Shown piece after piece: positions 50,278 to 59,323 of a stretch of DNA of 64,000 nt; position 1 is the stretch's first letter, and each line of letters begins with the position of its first letter. The stretch comes from an uncultured Eubacteriales bacterium. GTDB taxonomy: Bacteria > Bacillota > Clostridia > Oscillospirales > Acutalibacteraceae. The notes below the pieces were generated by a model. That model had not been told where the DNA came from and made no database searches. It was given only the letters and a program-made list of their open reading frames with translations. The position numbers and the translations under genes were made by a program. The stretch covers positions 1 through 64,000 of the forward strand of contig CAKSHJ010000009.1 of the NCBI GenBank assembly GCA_934457095.1, given 5' to 3'.

Positions 50278-50621
50278 TGGAACAGGTACATACCAAGTGC
50301 GAACGCGAAAAACGCATGGTTTCTGAGATGATTGCGTTGTATTGCAAAAAGCAGCGCCATACCAAAAGCGGCGCATTGTGTGAGGCGTGCAGTGCGTTGA
50401 ACGACTATGCACGACAACGCAGCGACCGGTGTCCGTTTATGGAGAATAAAACTTTTTGTTCTAATTGTAAGGTGCATTGCTATAAACCCGATATGCGGGA
50501 GCAAATTCGCGTAGTCATGCGGTTTTCCGGGCCGAGAATGCTGCTGCATCACCCGATTTGGGCGTTGCGGCATGTGCTGGAGAGCAAGCGTGAGAAAAAA
50601 AGATTGGAGGGGCAATCATGA
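50277..50621 (+). CDS. YgbA-type nitrous oxide-stimulated promoter family protein
   Basis: A 114-residue cytoplasmic protein with eight Cys: C8, C23, the CxxC pair C35-C38, C52 and the cluster C61-x2-C64-x3-C68 (in CPFMENKTFCSNCKVHCYKP). This is the pattern of the YgbA family, which is under NsrR control in enterobacteria and is linked to recovery from nitric oxide. The Cys set probably binds iron or zinc. Overlaps of 1 and 4 bases with its neighbours fix it inside the CydDC-type operon and suggest that the operon deals with nitrosative or redox stress. Confidence 0.8.
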   Translation: MEQVHTKCEREKRMVSEMIALYCKKQRHTKSGALCEACSALNDYARQRSDRCPFMENKTFCSNCKVHCYKPDMREQIRVVMRFSGPRMLLHHPIWALRHVLESKREKKRLEGQS

Positions 50622-51043
50622 AAAAAACCAAGAAAATTATACTGATTGTACTAGGGTGTATCGGTCTGGCGCTTGGTGCGGCAGGCGCTGTGCTGCCGTT
50701 GATGCCGGCGTTTCCGTTTTTGTTGTTGGCGGCGGTTTGCTTTGGCAAAAGCTCGGAAAAATTGCACAATTGGTTTACCGGCACCAAGCTGTATAAAAAG
50801 AATTTGGAGTCGTTTGTACAGGGAAAGGGCATGACATGGAAGGTGAAAATTCGCATTATGTGCGTTGTGACCGTGCTGCTTTCGATTAGCTGTGTGATGA
50901 TGATGCGTGTGCCCATCGGTCAGATTGTGGTGGGTTGCGTATGGCTGTTCCATATTTTGTTCTTTATTTTCGGCATTAAAACCATGAAGCCCGAGGACGA
51001 ACAAGAGTTTTCCTCCAAGGATGCAAGTGGTGAGCCGGAATAA
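50618..51043 (+). CDS. DUF454 (YbaN) family membrane protein
   Basis: A 141-residue protein of the YbaN family: IILIVLGCIGLALGAAGAVL, PLMPAFPFLLLAAVCFGKSS, LHNWFTGTKLYKKNLE, then two more helices (about 80-120) and a charged C-terminus. Four membrane helices in all. The family has no proven function. The ATG overlaps the YgbA stop by 4 bases, making it the last gene of the four-gene operon. A terminator follows 3 nt after the stop. Confidence 0.85.
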   Translation: MKKTKKIILIVLGCIGLALGAAGAVLPLMPAFPFLLLAAVCFGKSSEKLHNWFTGTKLYKKNLESFVQGKGMTWKVKIRIMCVVTVLLSISCVMMMRVPIGQIVVGCVWLFHILFFIFGIKTMKPEDEQEFSSKDASGEPE

Positions 51044-51045
51044 GA

Positions 51046-51086
51046 AAAAGACACCGCCCTGCTCAAAACGAGAGGCGGTGTTTTTT
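51046..51086. terminator. Bidirectional terminator between the DUF454 gene and purC
   Basis: AAAAAGACACCGCC pairs with GGCGGTGTTTTTT; A and T runs on both sides serve both convergent genes. Confidence 0.85.
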
Positions 51087-51094
51087 GCGTCTGT

Positions 51095-51772
51095 TTATGC
51101 TAAAATCATCGCGGTTAAATCCATGGGGTCGAGCGGTTTGCCGTTTTGATAGCAGCGCATATTGCCAGAGGCGATTTCATCGATTAAGATGACCTGATTA
51201 TTGTGGTAGCCGAATTCAAATTTGATGTCGTATAATTCAATGCCCTTTTGCTTTAAGGTGTCGGTTAAAATCCTGTTTATCGTCTGGGTTAATTTTTTGG
51301 TATCCGCAAACTGCTGCGCGGTCATAATGCCCAAAACCTCCAGACCTTCGCAGGTAACCAACGGGTCGCCGCGGTCGTCATCTTTCAGCGTCATCTCCAC
51401 ATAGCCGCCCAGCGGCTGACCTTCGGTAACATAGTCGCCATAGCGCCGAAAGAAGCTGCCCACGGCACGGTTACGACAAATCACCTCCAGGCCTTTGCCG
51501 AAACATTTAGCAGGGAGCACCTCCATGGTGGAGTTTTCTATGTCGGCGGAAACATAATGGGTTTGAATACCGGCTTTTTTTAAAATTTCAAAGAAAAATA
51601 CCGAAACCTTCAGGTTTTCCTTACCAATGCCGTCAATGGTAAGCCCTACGGTATTGGCGCCGGGGTCAAATACGCCGTCGGTACCGGTTACATCGTCCTT
51701 GAATTTGAGCAGATAATTTCCGTTGTCCAGTGCGAATACGTCTTTTGTCTTGCCTTGATATACAGCTTTCAT
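51095..51772 (-). CDS. purC: Phosphoribosylaminoimidazole-succinocarboxamide synthase
   Basis: Adds aspartate to CAIR in purine synthesis. The 225-residue protein has the family landmarks YQGKTKDVFALDNGNYLLKF, FKDDVTGTDG, RNRAVGSFFRRYG, FEFGYHNNQVILIDEIASGN and MRCYQNG. It is at the short end of the family's length range. GGAGGTG precedes the ATG. The gene stands alone, away from other pur genes. Confidence 0.94.
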   Translation of the reverse strand: MKAVYQGKTKDVFALDNGNYLLKFKDDVTGTDGVFDPGANTVGLTIDGIGKENLKVSVFFFEILKKAGIQTHYVSADIENSTMEVLPAKCFGKGLEVICRNRAVGSFFRRYGDYVTEGQPLGGYVEMTLKDDDRGDPLVTCEGLEVLGIMTAQQFADTKKLTQTINRILTDTLKQKGIELYDIKFEFGYHNNQVILIDEIASGNMRCYQNGKPLDPMDLTAMILA

Positions 51773-52044
51773 GAATCTGCACCTCCATTATAATGTTACT
51801 CTGTTTTTTATTTTAGCACTTTTTTACGCATTGGCAAAGGCGCAATCGCAAATTTTTCATAATTTTGTGAGCATTGTAAATTGTGAGAAAAAACAGAACC
51901 CGTTTTTTGTTCAATGCCATAAAGGCATATCGGTGTTTAGGTACAGAAAAAAGCGGCATACTTTAAGAGAAACAGCGGAATTTATAAAAAATTCGCAACA
52001 GGACAAGGGGGTGTATTGCTATTTGCGGCTGCAATGCGTATAAT
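51773..52044 (+). promoter_or_regulatory. Divergent purC-murD intergenic region with the murD promoter
   Basis: TTGCTA (52016-52021), a 17-bp spacer and TATAAT (52039-52044) precede murD by 47 bp. Minus-strand TATAAT at 51787-51792 lies very close to purC, without a good -35 box. I recognise no PurR box or riboswitch in this stretch. Confidence 0.6.
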
Positions 52045-52090
52045 GAAAAATAACGAAAAATTTGCAGCACAAAGGGGGAAGATAACAGAT

Positions 52091-53482
52091 ATGGACAACA
52101 GAGTAGCGGCGTTTTTTGAGGATTTGCAGGGGAAGAAAGTGGCATTTTTGGGTCTTGGCGGCAGCAATGTGCCGCTTGCAAAAATTTTTGCGCAAAAGGG
52201 CGCGGTGGTATTTGCCTGCGATAAACGTGAGCGCGCCCAACTTGACGACAGCGGCAATGAATTGGAGGCGTTGGGTATTACCTTGAGAACCGGCGCGGAT
52301 TATTTGCGGGATTTGCAGGTAGATATGATGTTCCGCACGCCGGGTATGCGGTTTCATACGCAGGAGTTGGAGCAGGCAAGAGCGCGCGGCGTTGCAGTGA
52401 CCTCTGAAATGGAGGTGTTTTTTGAATTGTGTCCGTGTAAAATATACGCCGTGACCGGTAGCGACGGCAAAACCACCACGACCACTATTATCTCCGAATT
52501 ATTAAAGGCGGCGGGTAAAACCGTACATTTGGGCGGGAATATTGGCAGGCCGCTTTTGCCGGAGGTTGACAGGATAAGCAGAACCGATGCCGCAGTGGTA
52601 GAGTTGTCAAGTTTTCAGCTTATCTCCATGCGGCGGAGCCCGCAGGTGGCTGTGGTGACGAATCTTTCGCCCAACCACTTGGATATGCACAAGGATATGG
52701 ACGAATATGTGCAGGCAAAGCGTAATTTGGTGCTGCATCAGACGGCTGATTCCAAAACGGTGCTCAATGCCGAGAGCCCGCTTGCCATAAGTTTTGCACC
52801 GGACGCCAGAGGGCAATTGTTTACTTTCAGCAGTGAAAAACCGTGTCGGTACGGCGCTTATTTACGCGGTGACGGCATGTTGGTTATGGCAGAGAACGGC
52901 ACAGAAACCGAAATCCTACATTGCAGTGAGATTCGAATTCCCGGCAGGCATAATATTGAAAATTATTTGGCTGCAATTACCGCGGTTTGGAGAGAGGTAT
53001 CCGTAGAGGTAATTTGTAAGGTGGCCAAAAATTTTAGCGGCGTGGAGCACCGCAACGAGTTGGTACGCGTGGTAAACGGCGTTTCTTATTATAACGACTC
53101 AATCGGAACCAGTCCCAGCAGAACCGCAAACGGAACTTTGCAGCTATATGGCCGGAAAATTATTTTAATTGCCGGGGGTTATGATAAGCAGCTTTGCTAC
53201 GATGAAATCGGTTCGGTGATAGTCGATAGAGTAAAAATTTTGATTTTAATGGGTGCAACCGCGGACAAAATAGAACATGCCGTAAAAAAAGCGCGAAATT
53301 ACAAGGAGGGCACACCGGTTATTTTGCGGGCAAATTGTATGGAGGAGGCTGTGGCTTTGGCAGAGCGTTCTGCCCAACCCGGCGATATTGTTTCGCTTTC
53401 GCCGGCTTCGGCCAGCTTTGACCTGTATGAAAATTTTGCGGCAAGAGGCGAACATTTTAAAGCGTTGGTAAACCGATTATAA
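52091..53482 (+). CDS. murD: UDP-N-acetylmuramoylalanine--D-glutamate ligase
   Basis: Adds D-Glu (the product of MurI, also in this window) to UDP-MurNAc-L-Ala in peptidoglycan synthesis. The 463-residue Mur ligase has KKVAFLGLGGSNVPLAKIFA at the N-terminal domain, the ATP loop TGSDGKTTTTTIISEL, GNIGRPLL, ELSSFQL, TNLSPNHLDMH, HRNELVRVVNGVSYYNDSIG and the C-terminal SPASASFDLYENFAARGEHF. ATG at 52091 follows GGGGGAAG; a longer frame from 52016 would include the promoter. Confidence 0.96.
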   Translation: MDNRVAAFFEDLQGKKVAFLGLGGSNVPLAKIFAQKGAVVFACDKRERAQLDDSGNELEALGITLRTGADYLRDLQVDMMFRTPGMRFHTQELEQARARGVAVTSEMEVFFELCPCKIYAVTGSDGKTTTTTIISELLKAAGKTVHLGGNIGRPLLPEVDRISRTDAAVVELSSFQLISMRRSPQVAVVTNLSPNHLDMHKDMDEYVQAKRNLVLHQTADSKTVLNAESPLAISFAPDARGQLFTFSSEKPCRYGAYLRGDGMLVMAENGTETEILHCSEIRIPGRHNIENYLAAITAVWREVSVEVICKVAKNFSGVEHRNELVRVVNGVSYYNDSIGTSPSRTANGTLQLYGRKIILIAGGYDKQLCYDEIGSVIVDRVKILILMGATADKIEHAVKKARNYKEGTPVILRANCMEEAVALAERSAQPGDIVSLSPASASFDLYENFAARGEHFKALVNRL

Positions 53483-53493
53483 AGGAGAAAAAT

Positions 53494-54510
53494 ATGGAAC
53501 AATTAAAAGAATTGCTGTTTGCGCTTTGCCACGCGCCGGGTACGCCCGGTGACGAAGGTGTGGCGGCGGAGCAGGCAAAGCGGGCATTGGAGCGCTGGTG
53601 CAATCAGGTGACGATTGACTGCATGGGGAATGTGGTGGCGTTTGTGGGGAACGAAAATGCGCAGCGACAAATTATGCTGGACGCGCATTTGGACCAGATT
53701 GGCATGGTGGTGACGCAAATTGACGAAAACGGCTTTTTGCACATTGCGCCGTGCGGCGGCATTGACCGCCGGGCATTGCCGGGCGCAGCGGTAACGGTAT
53801 ATGGCAAAGAGACCTTGCCGGGTATTGTGTGCTGTTTGCCGCCCCATTTAACCGAAGACGACGGTAGTAAAGTAGCGCCGGTGGACAAAATGGCGGTAGA
53901 TTTGGGATTGAGTCGGGAGCGGGCAGAAGAACTGGTGGCTCCGGGCGACCGCATTGTGATAAAAGGTGCGCCCAGAACATTGCTGAATCACCGGGTGAGT
54001 GCGCCGGCATTGGACGACCGTGCAGGTTGTGCGGCGGTCATAGAATGTATGCGTTTATTGCATGGTAAAACGCTGGACTGCGGGGTGACCGTGCTGCTGA
54101 GTACCAGAGAAGAAACCGGCGGTCAGGGGGCGCAAACAGGTACATTTGCGATTTTCCCGACCGAAGCGATAGCGGTGGATGTGAGCTTTGCCGATCAACC
54201 GGGTGTTGCTGCGGAAAAATGCGGCAAATTGGGCGGCGGACCAATGATAGGTTTTGCGCCGACTTTGGATACGGAGATGAGAGAGCAGCTTTTGCGCCTT
54301 GCAAAGGCCGGAGAAATTCCGCACCAGGCGGAGGTGATGGGCGGAGCTACCGGTACCAATGCCGATGCAATCGGAGTGACGCAAACCGGCGTGAGAACGG
54401 CGTTGCTGTCGATCCCGTTGCGCTATATGCATACCACCGTAGAAACCGCGGATTTACACGATATTGCAAATACGGCAAGACTGCTGGCGGATTATATTCA
54501 TCATAGATAA
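53494..54510 (+). CDS. M42-family aminopeptidase
   Basis: A 338-residue metallopeptidase of the M42 (glutamyl aminopeptidase/PepA-like, TET) family that removes N-terminal residues from peptides. The di-metal ligands are visible: His in MLDAHLDQIG, Asp in APALDDRAGC, Glu pair in STREETGGQGA, Asp in IAVDVSFAD and His near the C-terminus in LRYMHTTVE. It is followed 16 bp later by a second M42 gene. The two differ enough to suggest different residue specificity rather than recent duplication. AAAGGAG precedes the ATG. Confidence 0.93.
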   Translation: MEQLKELLFALCHAPGTPGDEGVAAEQAKRALERWCNQVTIDCMGNVVAFVGNENAQRQIMLDAHLDQIGMVVTQIDENGFLHIAPCGGIDRRALPGAAVTVYGKETLPGIVCCLPPHLTEDDGSKVAPVDKMAVDLGLSRERAEELVAPGDRIVIKGAPRTLLNHRVSAPALDDRAGCAAVIECMRLLHGKTLDCGVTVLLSTREETGGQGAQTGTFAIFPTEAIAVDVSFADQPGVAAEKCGKLGGGPMIGFAPTLDTEMREQLLRLAKAGEIPHQAEVMGGATGTNADAIGVTQTGVRTALLSIPLRYMHTTVETADLHDIANTARLLADYIHHR

Positions 54511-54526
54511 GCAAAGGAGAGGTTTT

Positions 54527-55561
54527 ATGGCAAATATAAAATTGCTGGAGCAGCTGTGTGTATTGCCCGGTGTTTCCGGCAGAGAGGAACCGGTAAGAGA
54601 TTTTATTCTGGCGCAAATTACCCCCTTTGCAGACAGTGTGACTGTGGACGCTATGGGGAATATTATAGCCGAGAAAAAGGGTGCGCAGCCGGCCAAAACC
54701 AAATTGATGCTCAATGCGCATATGGACGAGGTGGGTCTGATTGTAACGCATATAGACGAGAACGGTTACCTGAAATTTGCCACGGTGGGCGGCATTGACA
54801 AGCGTGTGCTTTGCGGCAGAAGCGTGACCGTTGGCAACGGTGTGTCGGGGGTAATTGGCGCTAAACCGGTGCATTTGCTCAAAGGCGAGGAAAAAGGCAA
54901 GGCTGTACCCTTGGACGATTTGTATTTGGACATTGGCGCAAACAGCCGTGCCGAGGCGGAAAAGGTGGTTAGCTTGGGAGATACGGTTTGTTTTTACTCG
55001 GAATTTGACGCGCAGAACGGTATGATTTACGGGCGTGCATTGGACGACCGGGTAGGCTGTGCCATTTTAATTGAAATGATACAAGGCGATTTGCCGTATG
55101 ATATGACCTTTGTGTTCTGTGTGCAGGAGGAGGTCGGTACAAGGGGCTCGAAAACGGCGGCATATCGGGTAAATCCGCAGGCGGCCATTGTGGTGGAGAC
55201 GACTACCGCTGCCGATATTGCGGGCGTACGCCCCGAAAAACAGGTGTGTAATTTGGGAAAAGGTCCGGTGCTTTCCTTTATGGACAAGGGCACAATTTAT
55301 GACCGTGCATACTACTGTTTGGCGTTGGAACTTGCAAAGCAGGAACGGCTTCCCTGTCAGGTGAAGCAGGCGGTAGCCGGCGGCAATGACGCTGCGGCAA
55401 TTCACACAAGCAGGGCGGGCGTGCGTACCGTTGCGGTTTCGTTGGCGTGCCGGTATTTGCACGCCGCAACGGGACAAATTGCACAGACTGACTTTGATGC
55501 AGCACAAAAATTGGTACAAAAGTTGGCAGAGCGTATTGCGGGCAGCGCTCCGCAGGAATAA
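54527..55561 (+). CDS. M42-family aminopeptidase
   Basis: A 344-residue M42 peptidase: N-terminal LEQLCVLPGVSGREEPVRDF, ligands in LNAHMDEVGLIV, ALDDRVGC, CVQEEVGTRGSKT, VVETTTAADI and YLHAATGQI. Like its neighbour it would form a dodecameric shell that trims short peptides in the cytoplasm. ATG at 54527 follows AAAGGAGAGG; the frame upstream overlaps the first M42 gene. The murD-M42-M42-C-S lyase order with gaps of 11-16 bp suggests one operon. Confidence 0.93.
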   Translation: MANIKLLEQLCVLPGVSGREEPVRDFILAQITPFADSVTVDAMGNIIAEKKGAQPAKTKLMLNAHMDEVGLIVTHIDENGYLKFATVGGIDKRVLCGRSVTVGNGVSGVIGAKPVHLLKGEEKGKAVPLDDLYLDIGANSRAEAEKVVSLGDTVCFYSEFDAQNGMIYGRALDDRVGCAILIEMIQGDLPYDMTFVFCVQEEVGTRGSKTAAYRVNPQAAIVVETTTAADIAGVRPEKQVCNLGKGPVLSFMDKGTIYDRAYYCLALELAKQERLPCQVKQAVAGGNDAAAIHTSRAGVRTVAVSLACRYLHAATGQIAQTDFDAAQKLVQKLAERIAGSAPQE

Positions 55562-55574
55562 AAAAGGAGAAACC

Positions 55575-56843
55575 ATGCTTTACCCGGAATTTCATATTGA
55601 CCAGAAAATTCAGGCAGCGGCAGCGCAAACGCTGGAAATGATTGCGCCCCGTTTGCGTAAAATTGATGAGACCACGGAATATAACCAGCAGAAAATGTTG
55701 GCGGCTTTTCGGCAGGCGCGAATCAGCGAGAGCCATTTTGCGGCCTCAACCGGCTACGGCTACGGAGACAGAGGCAGAGACGCTTTAGACGAGGTTTATG
55801 CCAAGGTGTTTGGCGCGCAGGATGCCTTGGTACGGCATCATTTTGCAAGCGGTACGCATGCGCTGGCCGTTGCGTTATTCGGCGTTTTGCGACCGGGTGA
55901 CACCATGCTGAGTGTGACCGGCCTTCCTTACGATACCCTCAGGGGAGTCATTGGCATAACGGGGGACGGCAACGGTTCGCTGCGGGAATTTGGCATTGCC
56001 TATGAGGAGGTGCCGCTTACCGACGCCGGCTTGCCGAATTACGAGGCGATAGAGCAGGCGATTACACCCGGTTTAAAAATGGTATATATCCAGCGCTCCC
56101 GCGGGTATAGTCTGCGACCGTCCTTATTTGTGGAGGACATTGAAAAAATTGCCAAAATCGCAAAGAAGAAGGCGCCCGACTGCATTGTTATGGTGGACAA
56201 TTGTTACGGGGAGTTTGTGCAAACGGAGGAGCCTACAAGTTGGGGAGCGGATTTGATGGCAGGCTCTTTGATTAAAAATCCGGGCGGAGGCATAGCGCCT
56301 GCGGGCGGGTATATTGCCGGCAGAAAAGATTTGGTGCAAAGTTGTGCGTATCGACTGACTACGCCGGGTACGGGCAAAGAAATCGGCGCGACTTTGGGCA
56401 GTAACAGAGAGCTGTTTATGGGAGCTTTTCAGGCGCCGCATGTGACCGGAGAGGCATTGAAAACAGCGGTATTTGCGGCGGGTTTGCTCAGTTGTTTTGG
56501 TTATGAGGTGACCCCTAATTGGAATGAGGAGCGAGCGGATATTATTCAGGCGGTGCTACTAGAGAAGGAACAGGCATTGGTAGCATTTTGTCAGGGTATG
56601 CAAAAGGGCGCGCCGGTGGACTCTTTTGTGGTGCCGGAGCCATGGGATATGCCCGGCTATGATTGCAAGGTGATTATGGCAGCCGGAGCGTTTACTTTAG
56701 GGGCCTCCATAGAGCTTTCTGCCGACGCGCCTCTGCGTGAGCCGTATGCGGCGTGGTTACAGGGAGGGCTGCATTTTCACAGCGGAAAATTAGGTGTAAT
56801 GCTGGCGTTACAAAGTATGCTGGAGCAGAATCTGTTAAAATAG
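55575..56843 (+). CDS. Methionine gamma-lyase family protein (PLP-dependent, 'aluminium resistance' family)
   Basis: A 422-residue fold-type I PLP enzyme. It shows the family pattern ASTGYGYGDRGRDALDEVYA, HHFASGTHALAVALFGVLRP, VMVDNCYGEFVQTEEPTSWG, the PLP Lys in MAGSLIKNPGGGIAPAGGYI and LRTPYAAW-like DAPLREPYAAWLQGG near the end. The family is annotated as methionine gamma-lyase-like or cystathionine-beta-lyase-like; its substrate is not established. ATG at 55575 follows AAAGGAG; the long in-frame extension upstream overlaps the M42 gene and lacks a site. Last gene of the murD run. Confidence 0.88.
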   Translation: MLYPEFHIDQKIQAAAAQTLEMIAPRLRKIDETTEYNQQKMLAAFRQARISESHFAASTGYGYGDRGRDALDEVYAKVFGAQDALVRHHFASGTHALAVALFGVLRPGDTMLSVTGLPYDTLRGVIGITGDGNGSLREFGIAYEEVPLTDAGLPNYEAIEQAITPGLKMVYIQRSRGYSLRPSLFVEDIEKIAKIAKKKAPDCIVMVDNCYGEFVQTEEPTSWGADLMAGSLIKNPGGGIAPAGGYIAGRKDLVQSCAYRLTTPGTGKEIGATLGSNRELFMGAFQAPHVTGEALKTAVFAAGLLSCFGYEVTPNWNEERADIIQAVLLEKEQALVAFCQGMQKGAPVDSFVVPEPWDMPGYDCKVIMAAGAFTLGASIELSADAPLREPYAAWLQGGLHFHSGKLGVMLALQSMLEQNLLK

Positions 56844-56852
56844 CAAAAATGG

Positions 56853-56881
56853 TTGACTTTTGGGAGTAATTGCGGTATAAT
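56853..56881 (+). promoter_or_regulatory. Promoter of tRNA-Leu
   Basis: TTGACT (56853-56858), a 17-bp spacer and TATAAT (56876-56881), 36 bp before the tRNA. Confidence 0.85.
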
Positions 56882-56917
56882 CCTATTTGCGTTTGCGATG
56901 CGAGCGCATTTGATTAT

Positions 56918-57000
<83 letters not shown>

Positions 57001-57340
57001 AGCAAGGGCAACAAAATAGGTTGTCCGCGGCAAAGCCGCAGAAAAAAACCAGTGCTGATGCGGGTTTGCGGGCTTTTTTGAAGCGAAAAGCAAGAAAGGG
57101 TTGCCGTGGGTGTCCAAGTCCCAAAAGAGAACCAATGCATGAGAAATTAGGCAGGAGGTTCTCTTTTTTGCTTCATCTTTCGGGTTTGCCGGGAGCATGG
57201 AACATTTCTCTCGCACACAGAGAAAAATTTTTACAAAAAGTGAGGTGCGCGAGCAAAAAAGCGGGCACGCCCGCAAAAAATATTTTCCCGTTTGGATGGG
57301 GAGCAAAGCGCGCTGAAAAGGACACAGCGCGCTTTTTTTC
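57001..57340 (+). terminator. tRNA-Leu downstream region with two terminator hairpins
   Basis: AAAAGAGAACC and GGTTCTCTTTTTT pair at 57123-57169, and AAAGCGCGCTG pairs with CAGCGCGCTTTTTTT at 57305-57340. A 130-codon frame across this stretch is not supported: it starts inside the tRNA and has no ribosome site. No other gene is seen in 57001-57338. Confidence 0.65.
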
Positions 57341-57530
57341 ATGCTTGCCTTAAACCTTTGATATACACTATTCTATTTTCCGTATTTCTCTGGAAGTGCC
57401 CCCATTTACACCTATTTTCAGCCATATACAAGATTGCGTTAATAAAGACGTAATGATCAATTTTTACATTTCCTCGCTGAATTGGAAAATACTTTTCAAT
57501 TCGGGCATACCGTTCTTTTGTGATTTTCAT
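57339..57530 (-). pseudogene. IS5-family transposase, N-terminal remnant
   Basis: A 63-residue frame resembling the start of IS5-type transposases: KITKERYARIEKYFPIQRGN, then NAILYMAENRCKW, where the family has NAILYxxENGCKWRxLP. After Trp the sequence diverges (HFQRNTENRIVYIKGL) and stops, so the DDE domain is lost. It lies at the boundary between tRNA-Leu and the decayed segment. Confidence 0.65.
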
Positions 57531-57599
57531 ATTTGTATTGTATCATACTATTTAATTAGCATCAAAACACGCTAAAAACAGAAGAAACCGTAGGAACCA

Positions 57600-58211
57600 A
57601 ACATGAGAAAGAGGTTACGGATTGCGCCGGCGACCGGGATATCGGCGGTGCTGTGAGGAATATTTTTGGTCTTGCCGATGCTGTACGCGCGGCCCATCCC
57701 GGAGGAGATCTACGATTTGTCGCTGCTGGGCCGCCGAGCGGGAAGGGGTGTCGAAAGACGGGGTATACGACCAAACGGGCGGGGAGATGTTCACCCGGCA
57801 GGGTGATGAGGAAACGGTGGCCGGATATCTCGACGAGCTCATCGGCGAACAGAAAAAATCCACCCTGTTGTGCAGAGTGGAAATGAAACGATTGATCTTC
57901 TGTTAAACGGTAGGCTCGGGGATGTCCTGCAGCAGGGAGTGCGTTTGGAAATCACCAACGCGGCGGCGGATTCTACGAAAAGCAGTGCGGCGAACGACAA
58001 ATTTTATGAGCAGGTACAAAATGTGATTTCGGATTATTGGCGGGACGGTTATGACACGGAGATTCGTTTTACGGCTGGCTAGGCCGGCGCACAGGTAAAC
58101 GGCAAGACGGTCAGAAATCAGATTGGATATGAGGTCACAGGGGATGGCGACTTTTCATTTCTGCGGAAACTTTTTTCGATATTACCGGGAAAATCCTTTC
58201 TTTGAAAGAGG
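57600..58211 (+). pseudogene. Decayed coding sequence upstream of the subtilase remnant
   Basis: Coding-like pieces in changing frames: VYDQTGGEMFTRQGDEETVA (57760-57850), then NETIDLLLNGRLGDVLQQGV with LEITNAAADSTKSSAA (57880-58080), ended by TAG at 58080-58082, then GKTVRNQIGYEVTGDGDFSF. The pieces look like exported beta-rich domains of one large protein, possibly with a VWA-type domain, now broken by stops and frameshifts. Not assigned further. Confidence 0.4.
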
Positions 58212-58960
58212 GTAGCAATTACGGTCAAAGAAGAAAAAGCAGAAGTGCCCGACAGCCAATTCCAAACCGTGCGTCTGATTGTGGATTCCCAAAAATGTAC
58301 CATTGACGGGTCAGAATATGGCGCGGATGTCATTAACATGAGTCTAACCGCCAAAACCGGTGTTGCATCTGATTCCTACTATCTGGATCGGGCAGTCAAC
58401 TAGGCCGTAACGAATCAGGTGGTTGTGATAGCCGCTGCTGGCAACGACGCATCCGATACCGCCCTATACTGTCCCGCACATATCCCGGAGTTGCTTTGTG
58501 TGATTGCGGTGGATTCCAAAGACCAGCTGGCATCTTTCTCGAATTACGGTTCTGCGGTAGACTTGGCCGCACCGGGCGTGAGTATCCAAAGCGTGGTTCC
58601 GAATGGCTACGGTTATAAAAGCGGCACTTCGATGGCGGCTCCTCATGTAGCTGCCCGCCGCAATCTCAAAAACCAAACAAAATTCTTCGAAGCAACGTTG
58701 AGAGAACAGCTACCCGGATTACGGTCAACAATCCGCCAGCCCGTGTGGCTTCGGTTATTTTGAAGGATTCTTCCGGCAAGTCGTTATCTGTTTAGACACC
58801 TGTGAATGGAAGTGTTTCGTTTACCAGGCTATCCTCCTTAACCTCGTATCAGGTCGTAGTCTGCAATGATAGCGGCAAAAGCGAGCATTTGAGCGTATTT
58901 ACAAAATATCAAATCAAAAGCAGCGGCGGTGGTTCTGGGCAGAAAAGCAGCGGCAATTAA
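58212..58960 (+). pseudogene. Subtilisin-like serine protease (S8) remnant
   Basis: One frame runs from about 58212 to 58760 with a single TAG at 58401-58403. It reads GADVINMSLTAKTG before the stop and VVVIAAAGNDASD, LCVIAVDSKDQLASFSNYGS, VDLAAPGVSIQSVVPNGYGY and the catalytic-Ser motif SGTSMAAPHVAA after it. These are the second half of a peptidase S8 domain. The Asp and His motifs are not seen upstream. After PHVAA the frame shifts, and a tail rich in Ser/Thr (VASVILKDSSGKSL, then a stop) runs to 58960. Clearly inactive. Confidence 0.75.
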
Positions 58961-59039
58961 GAACGGCATGAATGCCCGCATCGCAAAACCGCTGGATATG
59001 AATATTTTCATGCGTGTCCTCTATCAGTTCCTTGATTAA
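58959..59039 (+). pseudogene. Response-regulator receiver-domain fragment
   Basis: The frame KNGMNARIAKPLDMNIFMRV...QFLD is the last helix-strand-helix of a receiver domain; the KP motif of the phospho-acceptor site is kept. It resembles the C-terminus of a hybrid histidine kinase. Everything before it is missing. 59040-59323 holds no gene I can support. Confidence 0.5.
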
Positions 59040-59323
59040 AACGCAAGGAGGCTTCATCCGGATACAGCAAAGTACGCCTCCCTTTCCGGTTGAAGAAGTA
59101 TGGGGCGGCGGCGAAATGGAAAAAGAGGAACCTGATGAAGGCGGTCAATGTTCCGCAACTGTCCGATTTCCCCATGCGGTTTCTGTTTTTTGAGAATTTT
59201 CATTCAATAGACCATTGTGTTTCCGGGAGGATTTTTTTACAATAAAAGCGTTAAACTTTCAAATTCCTTCCAAAAGGATTCGATTCTCTAGGGAGGCTAT
59301 TTTGGAGAAAAGGAGCAGATACC

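Noticed and set aside
53503..53954. Open frames on the minus strand in the M42 genes
   Set aside because: They overlap well-supported enzymes and have no start signals.
58401..58403. TAG in the subtilase frame as a recoded codon
   Set aside because: Other stops and frameshifts follow and the front half of the catalytic domain is missing, so it is simple decay.
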